Made by a program: the position numbers and the translations under genes | Shown here: positions 8,159-17,680 of the stretch, piece by piece | Position numbering within the stretch: position 1 is the first letter of the stretch | How the letters are laid out: every line of letters starts with the position of its first letter | Source of the DNA: Halomarina ordinaria | GTDB lineage: Archaea; Halobacteriota; Halobacteria; Halobacteriales; Haloarculaceae | Length of the DNA stretch: 64,000 nucleotides | Assembly: GCF_030553305.1 (NCBI RefSeq) | Contig: NZ_JARRAH010000001.1 | Coordinates: forward strand, 2,666,001-2,730,000 | Reading direction: 5' to 3' | The notes under the pieces: generated by a model | What the model saw: the letters and a program-made list of their open reading frames with translations, nothing else | Told to the model about the DNA's origin: nothing | Databases searched by the model: none

Positions 8159-8500
8159 ATGGTCTCGGTCATCGACGTGGTCGGCCTGCTCGCCATCCTC
8201 GGGGTCAACGGCACGGCCGCGGCCCTCCTGACGCGCTTCTTCCGCGTCCGCCTCGACACCCAGTGGGGCCCCATCGTCTACACGCTGCTCATCACGCCGG
8301 TCGTCCTGCTCGTCTCGACGCTCGTCCTGAGCGGCATCGTCGGCCTGGGGTTCAACCTCGGTACCGCGGGCGCCGTCGTCGGTATCGCCATCGCCCTCCC
8401 GCTGGCGCTCGGCGTCGCCTTCGACTACTTCTGGATGCCGGCGCCCGACGACGTCGAACTCCCGACCGAGTACGCCCGCGAGAACAGTCCTCGTCGGTAG
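8159..8500 (+). CDS. Small three-helix membrane protein
   Basis: A 113-residue protein with three or four hydrophobic segments (about 4-25, 40-65, 68-95) and a short soluble tail (EYARENSPRR). The start MVSVIDVVG at 8159 gives an immediate membrane segment. It is of a type conserved in haloarchaea, with a charged RFFRVRLDTQWG loop after the first helix. Function unknown. It is convergent with tmk, whose stop is 13 bp away. Confidence 0.75.
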   Translation: MVSVIDVVGLLAILGVNGTAAALLTRFFRVRLDTQWGPIVYTLLITPVVLLVSTLVLSGIVGLGFNLGTAGAVVGIAIALPLALGVAFDYFWMPAPDDVELPTEYARENSPRR

Positions 8501-8513
8501 TTTCCTCCTCCCC

Positions 8514-9107
8514 TCACGCCCCGTTCTCGTCGACGAGTCGCGCGACGCACTCCTCGACGCGCTCCACCACGTCCTCCGGGGAGCGTTCGGCGTCGACGCG
8601 GACGAACCGCTCCGGTTCGTAGTCGATGAGCCGTTCGTAGTTCTCCCGGACGGCGGCGAGGTAGTCCGCGTGTTCGAACTTGTCGGTCGCGCCGGCGCGC
8701 TCGGCGCCGACCTGCGGGTCGACGTCGAGGTAGACCGTCGCGTCCGGCGGCCGGGTGAAGGGCTGGTGGACGCCGCGGATGTACTCGACGGGCCGCTTCA
8801 CGACCCCCGAGAGCGCCGCCCCCTGGTAGGCGTAGCGCGAGTCGGAGTAGCGGTCCGAGACGACGAGTCGCCCCTCCTCGAGGGCGGGTCGGACGACCCG
8901 CGAGAGGTGGTCGGCGTGGTCGGCCGTGAACAGGAACAGGTCGGCCAGCGGGTCGGCGTCGTCGTCGTCGAGCGAGCGCCGGACCGCCTCGCCGTACCAG
9001 GAGGTGGTCGGCTCGCGGGTGAACACCGCGTCGGGGTAGACGTCCTGTAACGCCTCCCAGGCGGTGGTCTTGCCGGAGCCGTCGATGCCCTCCAGCGTGA
9101 TGAGCAT
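8514..9107 (-). CDS. tmk: Thymidylate kinase (dTMP kinase)
   Basis: A 197-residue protein starting [15 protein letters not shown], the P-loop of thymidylate kinases. The [12 protein letters not shown] segment contains the DR(Y/H) motif that positions the dTMP phosphate, and a [10 protein letters not shown] region follows the P-loop as in TMPK. It phosphorylates dTMP to dTDP in the cytoplasm. The start at 9107 places the P-loop at residue 6, as in the family; longer in-frame extensions have no similarity. The length is normal. Confidence 0.95.
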   Translation of the reverse strand: MLITLEGIDGSGKTTAWEALQDVYPDAVFTREPTTSWYGEAVRRSLDDDDADPLADLFLFTADHADHLSRVVRPALEEGRLVVSDRYSDSRYAYQGAALSGVVKRPVEYIRGVHQPFTRPPDATVYLDVDPQVGAERAGATDKFEHADYLAAVRENYERLIDYEPERFVRVDAERSPEDVVERVEECVARLVDENGA

Positions 9108-9210
9108 AGTCGGGGTTCCGGGCGGGGGGCCTTGAGTCGTCTGAACTCTCCCCGGCGAGACATCCCGCTCGCGAGGTAGTTTTAGGTTCGGTCGGCTCCT
9201 GTGTAGGGGT

Positions 9211-10110
9211 ATGAACGTGCTCGTCGTCGGCGGCACCGGATTCATCGGGACGGAACTCAGTCGGGAACTCACGGAGCGGGACCACGAGGTGACGGTCCTG
9301 TCGCGCTCGCCCGACGACGAGGGCCTCCCCGCGGGCGTCGACACCTACGAGGGCGACGTCACCGACTACGACTCCATCGAGGAGGCGTTCGTCGGTCAGG
9401 ACGCCGTGGTCTACCTCGTCGCGCTCTCGCCGCTGTTCAAGCCCGACGGCGGGAACGCGAAGCACTTCGACGTCCACCTCGGCGGCGCGGAGAACGTCGT
9501 GAAGGCGATGCAGGCCCACGACGTCGAGCGACTCGTCCACATGAGCGCGCTCGGCGCCGACCCGAGGGGCGAGACGGCCTACCTCCAGGCGAAGGGCCAG
9601 GCCGAGGAGACGGTCCGGGACGCCGGCCTCGACGTCGTCGTCTTCCGGCCGTCGGTCGTCTTCGGCGACGGCGGGGAGTTCGTCCCGTTCACGAAGAAAC
9701 TCGCCCCGCGCCCGGCCGCGCCGCTCCCCGGCGGCGGCAAGACGAAGTTCCAGCCCATCCACGTCGGCGACCTCGTCCCGATGCTCGCCGAGGCCGTCGA
9801 GGACGACGACCGCGTCGGTGACACCTACGACGTCGGCGGCCCCGAGGTGCTCACCCTCAAGCAGGTGGCCGAACTCGCGCACAGGGCCGACGGCCACTCC
9901 TTCACCGCCATCCCCATCCCGATGGCGTTCGCCGACGTCGGCCTCTCGATGCTCGGGGCCGTCGGCGGGCCGATGGGTCGCGACCAGGCGCGCTCGCTGC
10001 GCATCGACAACACCGTCGCGGACAACGACGTGACCGCCTTCGGCGTGGACGAGGGCGACCTGACGACCCTCCGCGAGTACCTCGGCCTGGAGGAGCGCGC
10101 GACGGCCTGA
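9211..10110 (+). CDS. Atypical SDR reductase, NDUFA9 (complex I assembly)-like
   Basis: A 299-residue protein with GGTGFIG at residues 7-13 (NAD(P) binding), GDVTD, and a YLQAK motif of the Y-x3-K type. The pattern [16 protein letters not shown] (here [14 protein letters not shown]) and the [13 protein letters not shown] segment match the NDUFA9-like atypical short-chain dehydrogenase family found widely in haloarchaea. Whether it serves respiratory complex I, lipid metabolism or another redox task is not known. A TATA-like AGTTTTAGG about 30 bp upstream suggests a leaderless transcript. Confidence 0.85.
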   Translation: MNVLVVGGTGFIGTELSRELTERDHEVTVLSRSPDDEGLPAGVDTYEGDVTDYDSIEEAFVGQDAVVYLVALSPLFKPDGGNAKHFDVHLGGAENVVKAMQAHDVERLVHMSALGADPRGETAYLQAKGQAEETVRDAGLDVVVFRPSVVFGDGGEFVPFTKKLAPRPAAPLPGGGKTKFQPIHVGDLVPMLAEAVEDDDRVGDTYDVGGPEVLTLKQVAELAHRADGHSFTAIPIPMAFADVGLSMLGAVGGPMGRDQARSLRIDNTVADNDVTAFGVDEGDLTTLREYLGLEERATA

Positions 10111-10115
10111 CCGCA

Positions 10116-10331
10116 TTACTCCTCGGCCGCCAGTTCGTACGCCCGGACGACGCCCTCGAAGAGCGACGTCGCCGCGCAGGCGAGCGCGACCACGCCGACG
10201 CCCCCGACGAGGAGCCACGCCCAGTGCGGGAGGCCGACCGGCCCGCCCCCGCCGTGGAGGACGAGCAGGGTCGGGGCCGCGACCAGCGAGCGGACAGCGG
10301 GGGGTCCCGACGGCGGGTCCGCCCCGGTCAC
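10116..10331 (-). CDS. Small membrane protein coupled to DUF2243 gene
   Basis: A 71-residue protein starting at GTG 10331, which overlaps the stop of the upstream DUF2243 gene in a GTGA arrangement and so implies translational coupling. It has two hydrophobic segments (about residues 15-30 and 38-62) linked by a glycine-rich turn (HGGGGPVGLPHW), then an acidic tail. I do not recognise the family. The upstream in-frame extension of this frame is arginine-rich shadow sequence and is not used. Confidence 0.65.
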   Translation of the reverse strand: MTGADPPSGPPAVRSLVAAPTLLVLHGGGGPVGLPHWAWLLVGGVGVVALACAATSLFEGVVRAYELAAEE

Positions 10332-10858
10332 GACTCGCTCACCGTCCGGGGTCGACTCGTCCGGTAGACGTAGTAGCCCGCCCCGACGATGAGGAGGCTG
10401 ATGACCGCCCAGTGGGGGTCGTAGTAGCCCGGTCCCTCCGTCGCGTCGTGGAGGCCGAGTATCGTGTGGTTGACGACGACGTCGAAGAGGTCGAACGCCC
10501 CGAGGCCGAGGACCGCCGCCCCCGCGAGCGGTCGGACGGGCAGCGGGGTCGTGGCGCGACGCTCGGCGCGCCACAGGAGGCCGGCGCCGCCGCCCGCGAC
10601 GGCCAGCATCACCGTGGCGAACACGCCGTCGGCGAACACGTTCGTCCGCAGGCCCGAGACGGTCGTCGTCGGGTAGAGGTTCGAGACGAGGGAGTGCAAC
10701 TGCAGGACGTGGTGGAGGACGAGCACGTCGATGACGGCGCTGAACCCGAACCCGAAGACGACCGCCCCGAGGAGTGCCCGGCGCATCGTCGCCCGGTCGG
10801 GGACCGTCTCGCGGCCCGCCCCCGCTTCGCGGTCCGTCGAATCGTCGAGAACGCTCAT
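10328..10858 (-). CDS. DUF2243 membrane protein
   Basis: A 176-residue integral membrane protein with about four or five segments. The segments FSAVIDVLVLHHVLQLHSLVS and FDLFDVVVNHTILGLHD are the two His-containing motifs that define DUF2243; the paired histidines (HH and the later NH/LH) suggest metal or heme ligation, but this is inference. The start MSVLDD at 10858 is preferred over an earlier codon at 10903. It is translationally coupled to the small gene that follows and divergent from cetZ. Function unknown. Confidence 0.85.
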   Translation of the reverse strand: MSVLDDSTDREAGAGRETVPDRATMRRALLGAVVFGFGFSAVIDVLVLHHVLQLHSLVSNLYPTTTVSGLRTNVFADGVFATVMLAVAGGGAGLLWRAERRATTPLPVRPLAGAAVLGLGAFDLFDVVVNHTILGLHDATEGPGYYDPHWAVISLLIVGAGYYVYRTSRPRTVSES

Positions 10859-10940
10859 GGACGGGGTTCGACCGGGGGGCGGTTCACTCGTCTGCCGGCG
10901 CACGCCACCCGCACGATTTTATTCACAGATTCGTGACAAA

Positions 10941-10950
10941 GTTTATAGCT
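10941..10950 (+). promoter_or_regulatory. TATA element of cetZ
   Basis: TTTATA at 10942-10947 lies about 26-31 bp upstream of the cetZ start codon (10973), in an AT-rich dip of otherwise GC-rich DNA. With the archaeal TATA-to-start distance of about 25-27 bp, transcription should begin within a few bases of the ATG, giving a leaderless mRNA. Confidence 0.6.
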
Positions 10951-10972
10951 TACGTATCTCATCTAGTGACCA

Positions 10973-12145
10973 ATGAGACTCGCAATGATCGGCTTCGGGC
11001 AGGCGGGGGGGAAGGTCCTCGACGCGTTCCTGGAGTACGACCGGCGGACGGGGTCGAACCTCGTCCGGGCGGCGCTGGCGGTCAACACCGCCCGGGCGGA
11101 CCTGATGGGCCTCGAGTACGTCCCCGAGGACCGGCGCGTGCTCATCGGCCAGTCGCGGGTGAAGGGCCACGGCGTCGGCGCGGACAACGAACTCGGCGCC
11201 GAGGTGGCCGAGGAGGACATCGACGAGGTGATGGGCGCGCTGGACGACGTCCCGGTCCACGAGGTCGACGCCTTCCTCGTCGTCGCCGGCCTCGGCGGCG
11301 GGAGCGGCTCCGGCGGCGGCCCCGTCCTCGCGCGTCACCTCAAGCGCATCTACACGGAACCCGTCTACGCGCTCGGCGTCCTCCCGAGCGCCGAGGAGGG
11401 CGGCATCTACACGCTCAACGCCGCCCGGTCGTTCGAGACCTACGTCCGCGAGACCGACCACCTGCTCGTCTTCGACAACGACGCGTGGCGCCGCTCCGGG
11501 GAGTCGGTCCAGTCGGGCTACGACGGCATCAACGAGGAGATCGTTCGTCGGTTCGGCCTGCTGTTCGGCGCGGGCGAGGTCGAGGCCGGCGGCGAGGTCG
11601 CGGAGTCGGTCGTCGACTCCAGCGAGATAATCAACACGCTCGCCGGCGGCGGCGTCTCGACGGTCGGCTACGCCACCGAGGAGGTCGAGCGGCCCGACGC
11701 GGGGTTGCTCTCGCGACTGCGCGGCGCCGAGGCGGAGGACCTCGACCCCGCGAGTACGACCAATCGCATCACCAGTCTCGTCCGCCGGGCCGCCCTCGGA
11801 CGGCTCACCCTCCCCTGCGAACTCGAGGGGACCGAGCGCGCGCTGCTGGTCCTGAGCGGCCCGCCGCGCTACCTCAACCGCAAGGGCATCGAGCGCGGGC
11901 GCACCTGGCTCGAGGAGGAGACCGGGAGCATGGAGGTCCGTGGCGGCGACTACCCCCGCCGCGACGCCGCCGAGGTGTCGGCGGTCGTCCTGCTCTCGGG
12001 GGTGACGCGCGTCGAGCGCATCAAGGACCTCCAGCGCGTCGCCATCGAGGCCCAGGAGAACATCGAGGACATCCGCGCGCGGAGCGACGCCAACCTCCAC
12101 AGCCTCGTCGAGGAGGACGCGGAGGAACTCGAACCGCTCTTCTGA
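10973..12145 (+). CDS. cetZ: CetZ tubulin/FtsZ-family GTPase (cell shape)
   Basis: A 390-residue protein closely following CetZ1: MRLAMIGFGQAGGK nucleotide loop, VNTARADLMGL, VLIGQSRVKGHGVGADNE, and a tubulin-type signature loop GLGGGSGSGGGP in place of the usual GGGTGSG. The T7 region (SGYDGINEEIVRRFG) and the SSEIINTLAGGG segment are intact. CetZ proteins form dynamic cytoskeletal filaments that control cell shape and motility in haloarchaea, distinct from division FtsZ. The C-terminus is acidic and lacks an FtsZ-type conserved peptide. It is followed 21 bp downstream by cofC. Confidence 0.93.
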   Translation: MRLAMIGFGQAGGKVLDAFLEYDRRTGSNLVRAALAVNTARADLMGLEYVPEDRRVLIGQSRVKGHGVGADNELGAEVAEEDIDEVMGALDDVPVHEVDAFLVVAGLGGGSGSGGGPVLARHLKRIYTEPVYALGVLPSAEEGGIYTLNAARSFETYVRETDHLLVFDNDAWRRSGESVQSGYDGINEEIVRRFGLLFGAGEVEAGGEVAESVVDSSEIINTLAGGGVSTVGYATEEVERPDAGLLSRLRGAEAEDLDPASTTNRITSLVRRAALGRLTLPCELEGTERALLVLSGPPRYLNRKGIERGRTWLEEETGSMEVRGGDYPRRDAAEVSAVVLLSGVTRVERIKDLQRVAIEAQENIEDIRARSDANLHSLVEEDAEELEPLF

Positions 12146-12166
12146 CTCGACCGCGTTCCCCGGCGT

Positions 12167-12862
12167 ATGCGCGTCGTCGTCCCGTACCGCGTCGCGGACC
12201 CGAAGACCCGCCTCGCCCCCCTCCTCGACCGCGAGGAACGGGTGTCGTTCTCCGAGACGATGCTCGCGGACGTCCTCGACGCCGTCACGGCGACGGGTCA
12301 CGCCCCGACGGTGCTCGCCACCGAGGACGTCGACCCCTCCGTACCCGGGACGAACGTGCGCGTCGACGACCGCCCGCTCAGCGACGCGGTGAACGCCCTC
12401 CTCGGCGACGGGCCGGTCGCCGTCGTGATGGCCGACCTCGCGCTCGCGACGACGCCCGCGCTCTCGCGCCTGTTCGACGCCGACGGCGACGTGGTCATCG
12501 CACCGGGGGTGGGCGGCGGCACCAACGCGCTCGTCGTCCGTCACCCCGACTTCCGGGTCGACTACCACGGCGTCTCGTACCGCGACCACCGCCGCGTCTG
12601 CGAGCGTATCGGCGCGGCGACGACGACGCTCGACTCCTACCGCCTCGGCACCGACGTCGACGAACCCGGCGACCTCGCTGAGGTCCTGCTCCACGGCGAG
12701 GGGCGGTCGCGGTCGTGGCTCCGCGACCGCGGGGTTCGACTCGCCGTCGGGGAGGGACGAGTCGGCGTCCGTCGCGAGGACGACGGCCGCGAATGGGCGG
12801 TAGAGGAATCGGGCGTCGGGGGTGCCGACGCGAGCGCCGAGCGCGACCACGACCCCGAGTGA
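12167..12862 (+). CDS. cofC: 2-phospho-L-lactate (or PEP) guanylyltransferase CofC
   Basis: A 231-residue protein with the CofC layout: MRVVVPYR start, [16 protein letters not shown] and the [12 protein letters not shown] motif of the nucleotidyltransferase fold. It activates 2-phospho-L-lactate (or phosphoenolpyruvate) with GTP to make the donor used by CofD in coenzyme F420 synthesis. It lies directly upstream of cofG, also an F420 gene, with a 34-bp gap. The Asp/Glu/Gly-rich tail beyond about residue 200 is a low-complexity extension. Confidence 0.93.
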   Translation: MRVVVPYRVADPKTRLAPLLDREERVSFSETMLADVLDAVTATGHAPTVLATEDVDPSVPGTNVRVDDRPLSDAVNALLGDGPVAVVMADLALATTPALSRLFDADGDVVIAPGVGGGTNALVVRHPDFRVDYHGVSYRDHRRVCERIGAATTTLDSYRLGTDVDEPGDLAEVLLHGEGRSRSWLRDRGVRLAVGEGRVGVRREDDGREWAVEESGVGGADASAERDHDPE

Positions 12863-12896
12863 CAGCCTTTTTGCTCCGCGGGGGTGAGGTTCGCCC

Positions 12897-13979
12897 GTGA
12901 TTCCCGGCGCGGACGAGTACGACGTCGACGTCGCGGTGGACGCGGCCGCCGTCGAGCGGTTGCGCTCGGTCACGCCGGCGGACGTCGACCCCGCCCCCGA
13001 ACTCTCGTTCGCGCGCAACGTCTTCCTCCCGCTGACGACCGCCTGTCGCTACACCTGTACGTACTGCACGTACTACGACGTGCCCGGTGAGGCGTCGCTC
13101 ATGTCGCCCGAGGAGGTACGCGAGACGTGTCGGATGGGGGCGAAGGCGGGCTGTACCGAGGCGCTGTTCACCTTCGGCGACGACCCCGACGACCGCTACA
13201 CGGCCGTCCACGAGCGACTGGCCGAGTGGGGCCACGACTCCGTCCACTCGTACCTCCGCGAGGCGTGCGACATCGCGCTGGAGGAGGGGTTGCTCCCCCA
13301 CTCGAACCCCGGCGACCAGACGCGCGAGCAGATGGAACTGGTCGCGGACGTGAACGCGAGCATGGGCGTGATGCTCGAGACCACCGCCGAGGTCCGCGCC
13401 CACGGCGGTCCCCGCGCGAAGTCCCCCGGCCAGCGCCTCGCCACCATCCGGACGGCCGGCGAACTCGGCGTCCCCTTCACGACCGGTCTCCTCGTCGGTA
13501 TCGGCGAGGACTGGACCGACCGCGCCGAGTCGCTGCTCGCCATCCGCGACCTCCACGAGCGCTACGGCCACGTCCAGGAGGTCATCGTCCAGCCCGTCGT
13601 CGCCAACGAGCGCTGGCGGGGCGACACGCCCGCCCTCGACGCACTCCGTCGGGTGACCGCGATGGCCCGCGTCGCGCTCCCAGAGGAGGTGAGCGTGCAG
13701 GTGCCGCCGAACCTCGCGCCGGTCCGCGACCTGCTCGACTGCGGTATCGACGACCTCGGGGGCGTCTCACCCGTCACCGACGACTACATCAACCCCGACT
13801 ACGCCTGGCCCGCGCTGCGCGAACTGGAGGCCATCGCCGAGGAGGCGGGCGTCCCGCTGCGCGAACGCCTGCCCGTCCACGAGCGGTTCGTCCCGGGGTG
13901 GCTCTCGCCGGCCATCCTCGACGCCCTCGAGGGCGAGGACGAAGCAGGTGCCCGCTACCGCGCCGTCCTGGGCGACTGA
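12897..13979 (+). CDS. cofG: 7,8-didemethyl-8-hydroxy-5-deazariboflavin synthase subunit CofG
   Basis: A 360-residue radical SAM enzyme starting at GTG 12897. The cluster motif C-x3-C-x2-C is CRYTCTYC at about residues 51-58. Together with CofH it builds the deazaflavin chromophore of F420 from a pyrimidine precursor and tyrosine. HSNPGDQTREQM and TTGLLVGIGE segments are family features. Its partner cofH lies 1.2 kb away on the opposite strand, separated by a CNNM-family gene. A T6 tract follows at 14033-14038. Confidence 0.95.
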   Translation: MIPGADEYDVDVAVDAAAVERLRSVTPADVDPAPELSFARNVFLPLTTACRYTCTYCTYYDVPGEASLMSPEEVRETCRMGAKAGCTEALFTFGDDPDDRYTAVHERLAEWGHDSVHSYLREACDIALEEGLLPHSNPGDQTREQMELVADVNASMGVMLETTAEVRAHGGPRAKSPGQRLATIRTAGELGVPFTTGLLVGIGEDWTDRAESLLAIRDLHERYGHVQEVIVQPVVANERWRGDTPALDALRRVTAMARVALPEEVSVQVPPNLAPVRDLLDCGIDDLGGVSPVTDDYINPDYAWPALRELEAIAEEAGVPLRERLPVHERFVPGWLSPAILDALEGEDEAGARYRAVLGD

Positions 13980-14032
13980 CGCTCCCCGCCCCGACGCGGG
14001 GGTAGATACCGCCGAGACGGCTGGTTCGCTGC

Positions 14033-14038
14033 TTTTTT
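14033..14038 (+). terminator. T-tract terminator after cofG
   Basis: Six consecutive T residues, 54 bp after the cofG stop and just before the next gene. Archaeal intrinsic termination needs mainly a T-run in the RNA-like strand, which fits here; no strong hairpin precedes it. Confidence 0.4.
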
Positions 14039-14064
14039 GCACTCGCTCCGGGTAGACGTTCGGG

Positions 14065-15159
14065 ATGATTCCACTCCAGGGCGAGATGGCCCCGCTCGAG
14101 GTCACTGCACGGTTGATAGCGGGGATCCTCCTCATCCTCGCCAACGCGTTCTTCGTGGCCACCGAGTTCGGGTTGACACGGGCACGCCAGTACACCGAGG
14201 AGGAGTTCGTCGACGGCGACCCCGCGCTCCAGCGCGCGTGGGACATGACCGACGACCTCGAGGTCTACCTGACGACCTGTCAGGTGTGGATCTCCGGGAC
14301 CAGCATCGCGCTGGGTATCGTCGCCGAACCGGGGCTGGCGGCGCTCATCGAGCCGGTCTTCGAGAACACGGCGCTCGCCTCGGTCGGGGCTGCCTCCCTC
14401 GTCGCGTTCGGCCTCATCAACCTCGTCCACCTGACGCACGGCGAACAGACGCCGACCTACCTCGGCGTCGAGCGCTCACGCCAGGTCTGTCGGTACGGCG
14501 CGCGGCCGCTCTACTGGTTCGCCCGCTCCATCGGTCCGCTCATCACGTTCGGCGACTGGGTCGCGAAGGCGACGCTCCGCCTGTTCGGCATCGAGATGAC
14601 GGGGGCGTGGACGGAAGCCGAGGCCGACGTCATCGAGTCGCGCGCCGACCTCCGGCGCCAGCTCGACGACATCCTCGAACAGGGCGACATGCCAGAGGAG
14701 CGCCGGGAGGAGATCCAGGCGGCCCTCGACATCGACCGCCTCACCGTCGGCGACGAGATGGTCCCACGCGATGACATCGTGACGCTGTCGACGACGAAGG
14801 ACGTGCGGGAGAACCTGCAGGTCCTCGAGGAGAACCCCCACACCCGCTTCCCGCTGGTCGGCGACTCCCTGGAGGACTTCGAGGGCATCGTCTACATTCC
14901 CGTCGTCACCAGGCACTTCGACGACCTGCGCGACGGCGACCGGACCTTCGCGGACCTCGCGGTCCCGCCGCTGACGTTCACGCCGGAGACGAGTATCGCC
15001 GAGGCCATCGACCGCTTCCAGGACGAGAACCAGGAACTCGCGCTCGTCGTCGAGGACGACGAGGTGGTGGGCCTGCTGACCGCGACCGACGCGATGGAGG
15101 CCGTCACCGGCGAACTGGCGGACCCGACCGACCCCGTCGAGGAGCGGCAGACGGACTGA
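14065..15159 (+). CDS. CNNM/CBS-domain membrane protein (HlyC/CorC type)
   Basis: A 364-residue protein with an N-terminal DUF21/CNNM membrane domain (about residues 1-190; ILLILANAFFVATEFGLTRAR is the signature segment) and a C-terminal pair of CBS modules (about 220-345; VGDEMVPRDDIVTLS and FADLAVPPLTFTPETS). Members are linked to Mg2+/Co2+ or Na+ transport, with nucleotides binding the CBS pair. The C-terminal CorC/HlyC domain found in longer members is absent. It separates cofG from cofH. Confidence 0.9.
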   Translation: MIPLQGEMAPLEVTARLIAGILLILANAFFVATEFGLTRARQYTEEEFVDGDPALQRAWDMTDDLEVYLTTCQVWISGTSIALGIVAEPGLAALIEPVFENTALASVGAASLVAFGLINLVHLTHGEQTPTYLGVERSRQVCRYGARPLYWFARSIGPLITFGDWVAKATLRLFGIEMTGAWTEAEADVIESRADLRRQLDDILEQGDMPEERREEIQAALDIDRLTVGDEMVPRDDIVTLSTTKDVRENLQVLEENPHTRFPLVGDSLEDFEGIVYIPVVTRHFDDLRDGDRTFADLAVPPLTFTPETSIAEAIDRFQDENQELALVVEDDEVVGLLTATDAMEAVTGELADPTDPVEERQTD

Positions 15160-15165
15160 GTTCGG

Positions 15166-16527
15166 TCAGTCGTCCGCGGGCGCCGTCTGCGACGCCATCA
15201 GCGGCGTCCCGTCCGCCTGCGGGCCGAGCGTCGGCCCCAACGGCCTCTCCTCGGGGTCGACGACCCGGCGCGTCCGGTAGTCCGTCGAGCGCTCGACGGG
15301 GACGCGCCCGACGGCCGTTATCATCTCGACGTAGTCGCGCACGGAGCGGAACTCCCCCTCGCTGCCGCCGGCGCGTTTCGTTATCTCCTCCGAGAGGATG
15401 GTCCCCATGAAGTCGTCGGCGCCGCAGGAGAGCAGTTTCAGTCCTCGCTCGTCGCCGTACTTCACCCACGAGGACTGTACGTGCTCGACGTTGTCGAGGA
15501 ACAGCCGAGAGACGGCGACCATCAGTTCGTCCTCCTCGAAGGTGGCGCCGCCGGAGACGATGCCGCGCTCGTAGAGGGGGGTCGTCCGGTGGACGAACGA
15601 CAGCGGGACGAACTCCGTGATGTTCCCGGTGCGGTCCTGGAGGTCGCGGACCACCTTCAGGTGCATCGCGCGGTGCATCTCGTTCTCGACGTGGCCGTAC
15701 ATGACGGTCGCGGTCATCGGGAGGCCGACGGTCGCCGCCGCTTCCATCGCCTCGACCCAGTCGTCGGTGCGTATCTTCCCCGGACAGATGACGTCGCGCA
15801 CCTCGTCGACGAGTATCTCGGCGGCGGTCCCCGGCACGCTCGCGAGGCCCGCGTCCGCGAGACGGCGGTAGGCGTCCTCGTAGCTCCAGTCGGTGCCGCG
15901 AATCGCGTGGTACGCCTCCTCGGGCGTCATCGAGTGGAGGTGCGCGCCGTCGCGGGACATCGCGCGCATCTGTTCGAGGTACGTCCCGGGGTCGGTGTCG
16001 TAGCGCTCGGGCGGCTTGTAGTTCACCTGGTTGGCGGGCGCGTCGTAGCCCGCGAGTATCTCGTGGTGTTCGGCGTCGAGCGCCAGCGCCGGGTGAAGCC
16101 CCGAGACGGAGGTCACCTCGTAGACGCCCCGCGAGAGCGCGTCGCGGACGACGGCGCGCGACTCGGCCGGGGTCTTCGTGAACCCCGGGTGGTCGACGCC
16201 GCTGTCGCGCTCGAAGTTCGCGGCGGTGTCCTTGAAGTTACAGAACAGGCAGCCGGTGTTGCAGGCCGTCGTGACGTTGTTGTTGAGGTTGGCGACGAAC
16301 GTCACCTCCTCGCCGACCACCTCGGCGCGGCGGCGGTCGGCGGCCTCGAGCACCTGCTCTTTCCGTCGCGGGTCGATGCCCTCGTGGTCGGTCCCCGTCG
16401 TGAGGAGTTCGACGCCGTCGTCGACGGTGAGTCGGTCGCCGGCACGGGCCTTCGCGAGCGCGTTCTCGAACGACTGGTCCGTCTCGGGGACGTGTTCGAA
16501 CCCGAAGTCGTCGACGGCACGGTCCAT
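15166..16527 (-). CDS. cofH: 5-amino-6-(D-ribitylamino)uracil-L-tyrosine 4-hydroxyphenyl transferase CofH
   Basis: A 453-residue radical SAM enzyme with the cluster motif C-x3-C-x2-C in CNTGCLFC. It joins tyrosine to the pyrimidine in the first step of the F420 chromophore, supplying CofG. The MDRAVDD start at 16527 sits about 25 bp after a TTTTATC element (16550-16556, minus strand), giving a nearly leaderless transcript; the longer frame start at 16575 would precede this promoter. FLDNVEHVQSSWVK and GADDFMGTILSEEI are typical C-terminal features. Confidence 0.95.
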   Translation of the reverse strand: MDRAVDDFGFEHVPETDQSFENALAKARAGDRLTVDDGVELLTTGTDHEGIDPRRKEQVLEAADRRRAEVVGEEVTFVANLNNNVTTACNTGCLFCNFKDTAANFERDSGVDHPGFTKTPAESRAVVRDALSRGVYEVTSVSGLHPALALDAEHHEILAGYDAPANQVNYKPPERYDTDPGTYLEQMRAMSRDGAHLHSMTPEEAYHAIRGTDWSYEDAYRRLADAGLASVPGTAAEILVDEVRDVICPGKIRTDDWVEAMEAAATVGLPMTATVMYGHVENEMHRAMHLKVVRDLQDRTGNITEFVPLSFVHRTTPLYERGIVSGGATFEEDELMVAVSRLFLDNVEHVQSSWVKYGDERGLKLLSCGADDFMGTILSEEITKRAGGSEGEFRSVRDYVEMITAVGRVPVERSTDYRTRRVVDPEERPLGPTLGPQADGTPLMASQTAPADD

Positions 16528-16575
16528 ACCAACGACTCCCCTCGCCTGCGATAAAACCGTGCCGGGTGGGGACAC

Positions 16576-17595
16576 TCACGACACCGGGAGGAGCCCCGGG
16601 CCGACGCCGACGGTCTCCGCGACGACCCAGGCGACGAAGACGACGTAGCAGCCGAGCAGGGCGGCCGCCTCGCGGTCGTCGAGCGAGAGGTCGGTCCGCA
16701 TGACGGTGAACAGGAGCACCGTCGCGGCGGTGAGCACGCCGAACATGGGTGCGGCGACCGCGAAGTCGATGAGCGCCGGTCCGGCGATGAGCACCCCGAC
16801 CGGGATGGCGACCAGCAGGTCGAACGTGTTCGACCCGAGGACGTTCGCCAGCGAGGTGACGCCGCGCCCGGCGCGGGCGGCGCGGACGCTGACGAGCGTG
16901 TCCGGGAGGCTGGTCGCACCCGCGACGATGACCACGCCGAGGACGAACTCGCTGACCCCGAACGTGCTCCCGAGGACGCGCACCGCGTGGACGAGGTTCT
17001 CGACGGCGACGAGGATGACGAGCAGCCCCGCCGCGAGGAACGCCCACTGTCGGAGTGGGTCGACGCCGCGGGCCTCTGCAGGGTCGGCGACGTACTCCGC
17101 GGTGTCCTGGTACTGGATGAACAGGTAGAGGGCGTAGAGGCCGAGGGGGATGAGCGCGAGCGGTCGGGTGACGCTGCCCGTCAGCGGGGCCGTCCCCGGG
17201 ACGTAGATGACGGCGAACGCGAACGTGATGAGGAGCGTCGACACCGCGAGCATGTAGAACTGCGCCTCCTTGTAGACGAGCGTGCGGTTGGACTCGACCG
17301 GCGTGGCGGTCGCGAGGCCGGCCGCCGCCGGGATGACGAGGACGTTGAAGATGGCCGAGCCGACGATGGCGCCGACGCCGAGGGCGACGGACCCCTCGAG
17401 GGCGGCGACGACGACGCTCGCCAGTTCCGGGAAACTGGAGCCGATAGCCACCACCACCGACCCCTGGACGACCGGAGGGAGGCCGTAGTACCGCGAGAGG
17501 CGCTCGCTCGACGACTCGAGCCAGTCGCTCCCCTTCCAGATGGCGGCGGTGGTGAGGACGACGACGACGGCGGCGACGGCCGGGGACCAGGCCAT
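16576..17595 (-). CDS. Sodium/calcium exchanger family (CaCA) membrane protein
   Basis: A 339-residue integral membrane protein with about ten helices in two halves. The two alpha-repeats are clear: GSSFPELASV at about residue 52 and GATSLPDTLVSV plus NVLGSNTFDLL in the second half. The family exchanges Ca2+ (or related cations) for Na+ across the cytoplasmic membrane. The acidic residue of the second repeat is Asp in SLPDTL rather than the common Glu, still a carboxylate. It lies upstream of cofH on the same strand, with a 48-bp gap. Confidence 0.9.
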   Translation of the reverse strand: MAWSPAVAAVVVVLTTAAIWKGSDWLESSSERLSRYYGLPPVVQGSVVVAIGSSFPELASVVVAALEGSVALGVGAIVGSAIFNVLVIPAAAGLATATPVESNRTLVYKEAQFYMLAVSTLLITFAFAVIYVPGTAPLTGSVTRPLALIPLGLYALYLFIQYQDTAEYVADPAEARGVDPLRQWAFLAAGLLVILVAVENLVHAVRVLGSTFGVSEFVLGVVIVAGATSLPDTLVSVRAARAGRGVTSLANVLGSNTFDLLVAIPVGVLIAGPALIDFAVAAPMFGVLTAATVLLFTVMRTDLSLDDREAAALLGCYVVFVAWVVAETVGVGPGLLPVS

Positions 17596-17680
17596 GTCGA
17601 GCGGTTCGTCCGTCGCCCCAAAGCCGTTGTGAGATGGACCGAAGGGAAACCCCTATGCCCGCCGCCCGGAACCCCCCGGT

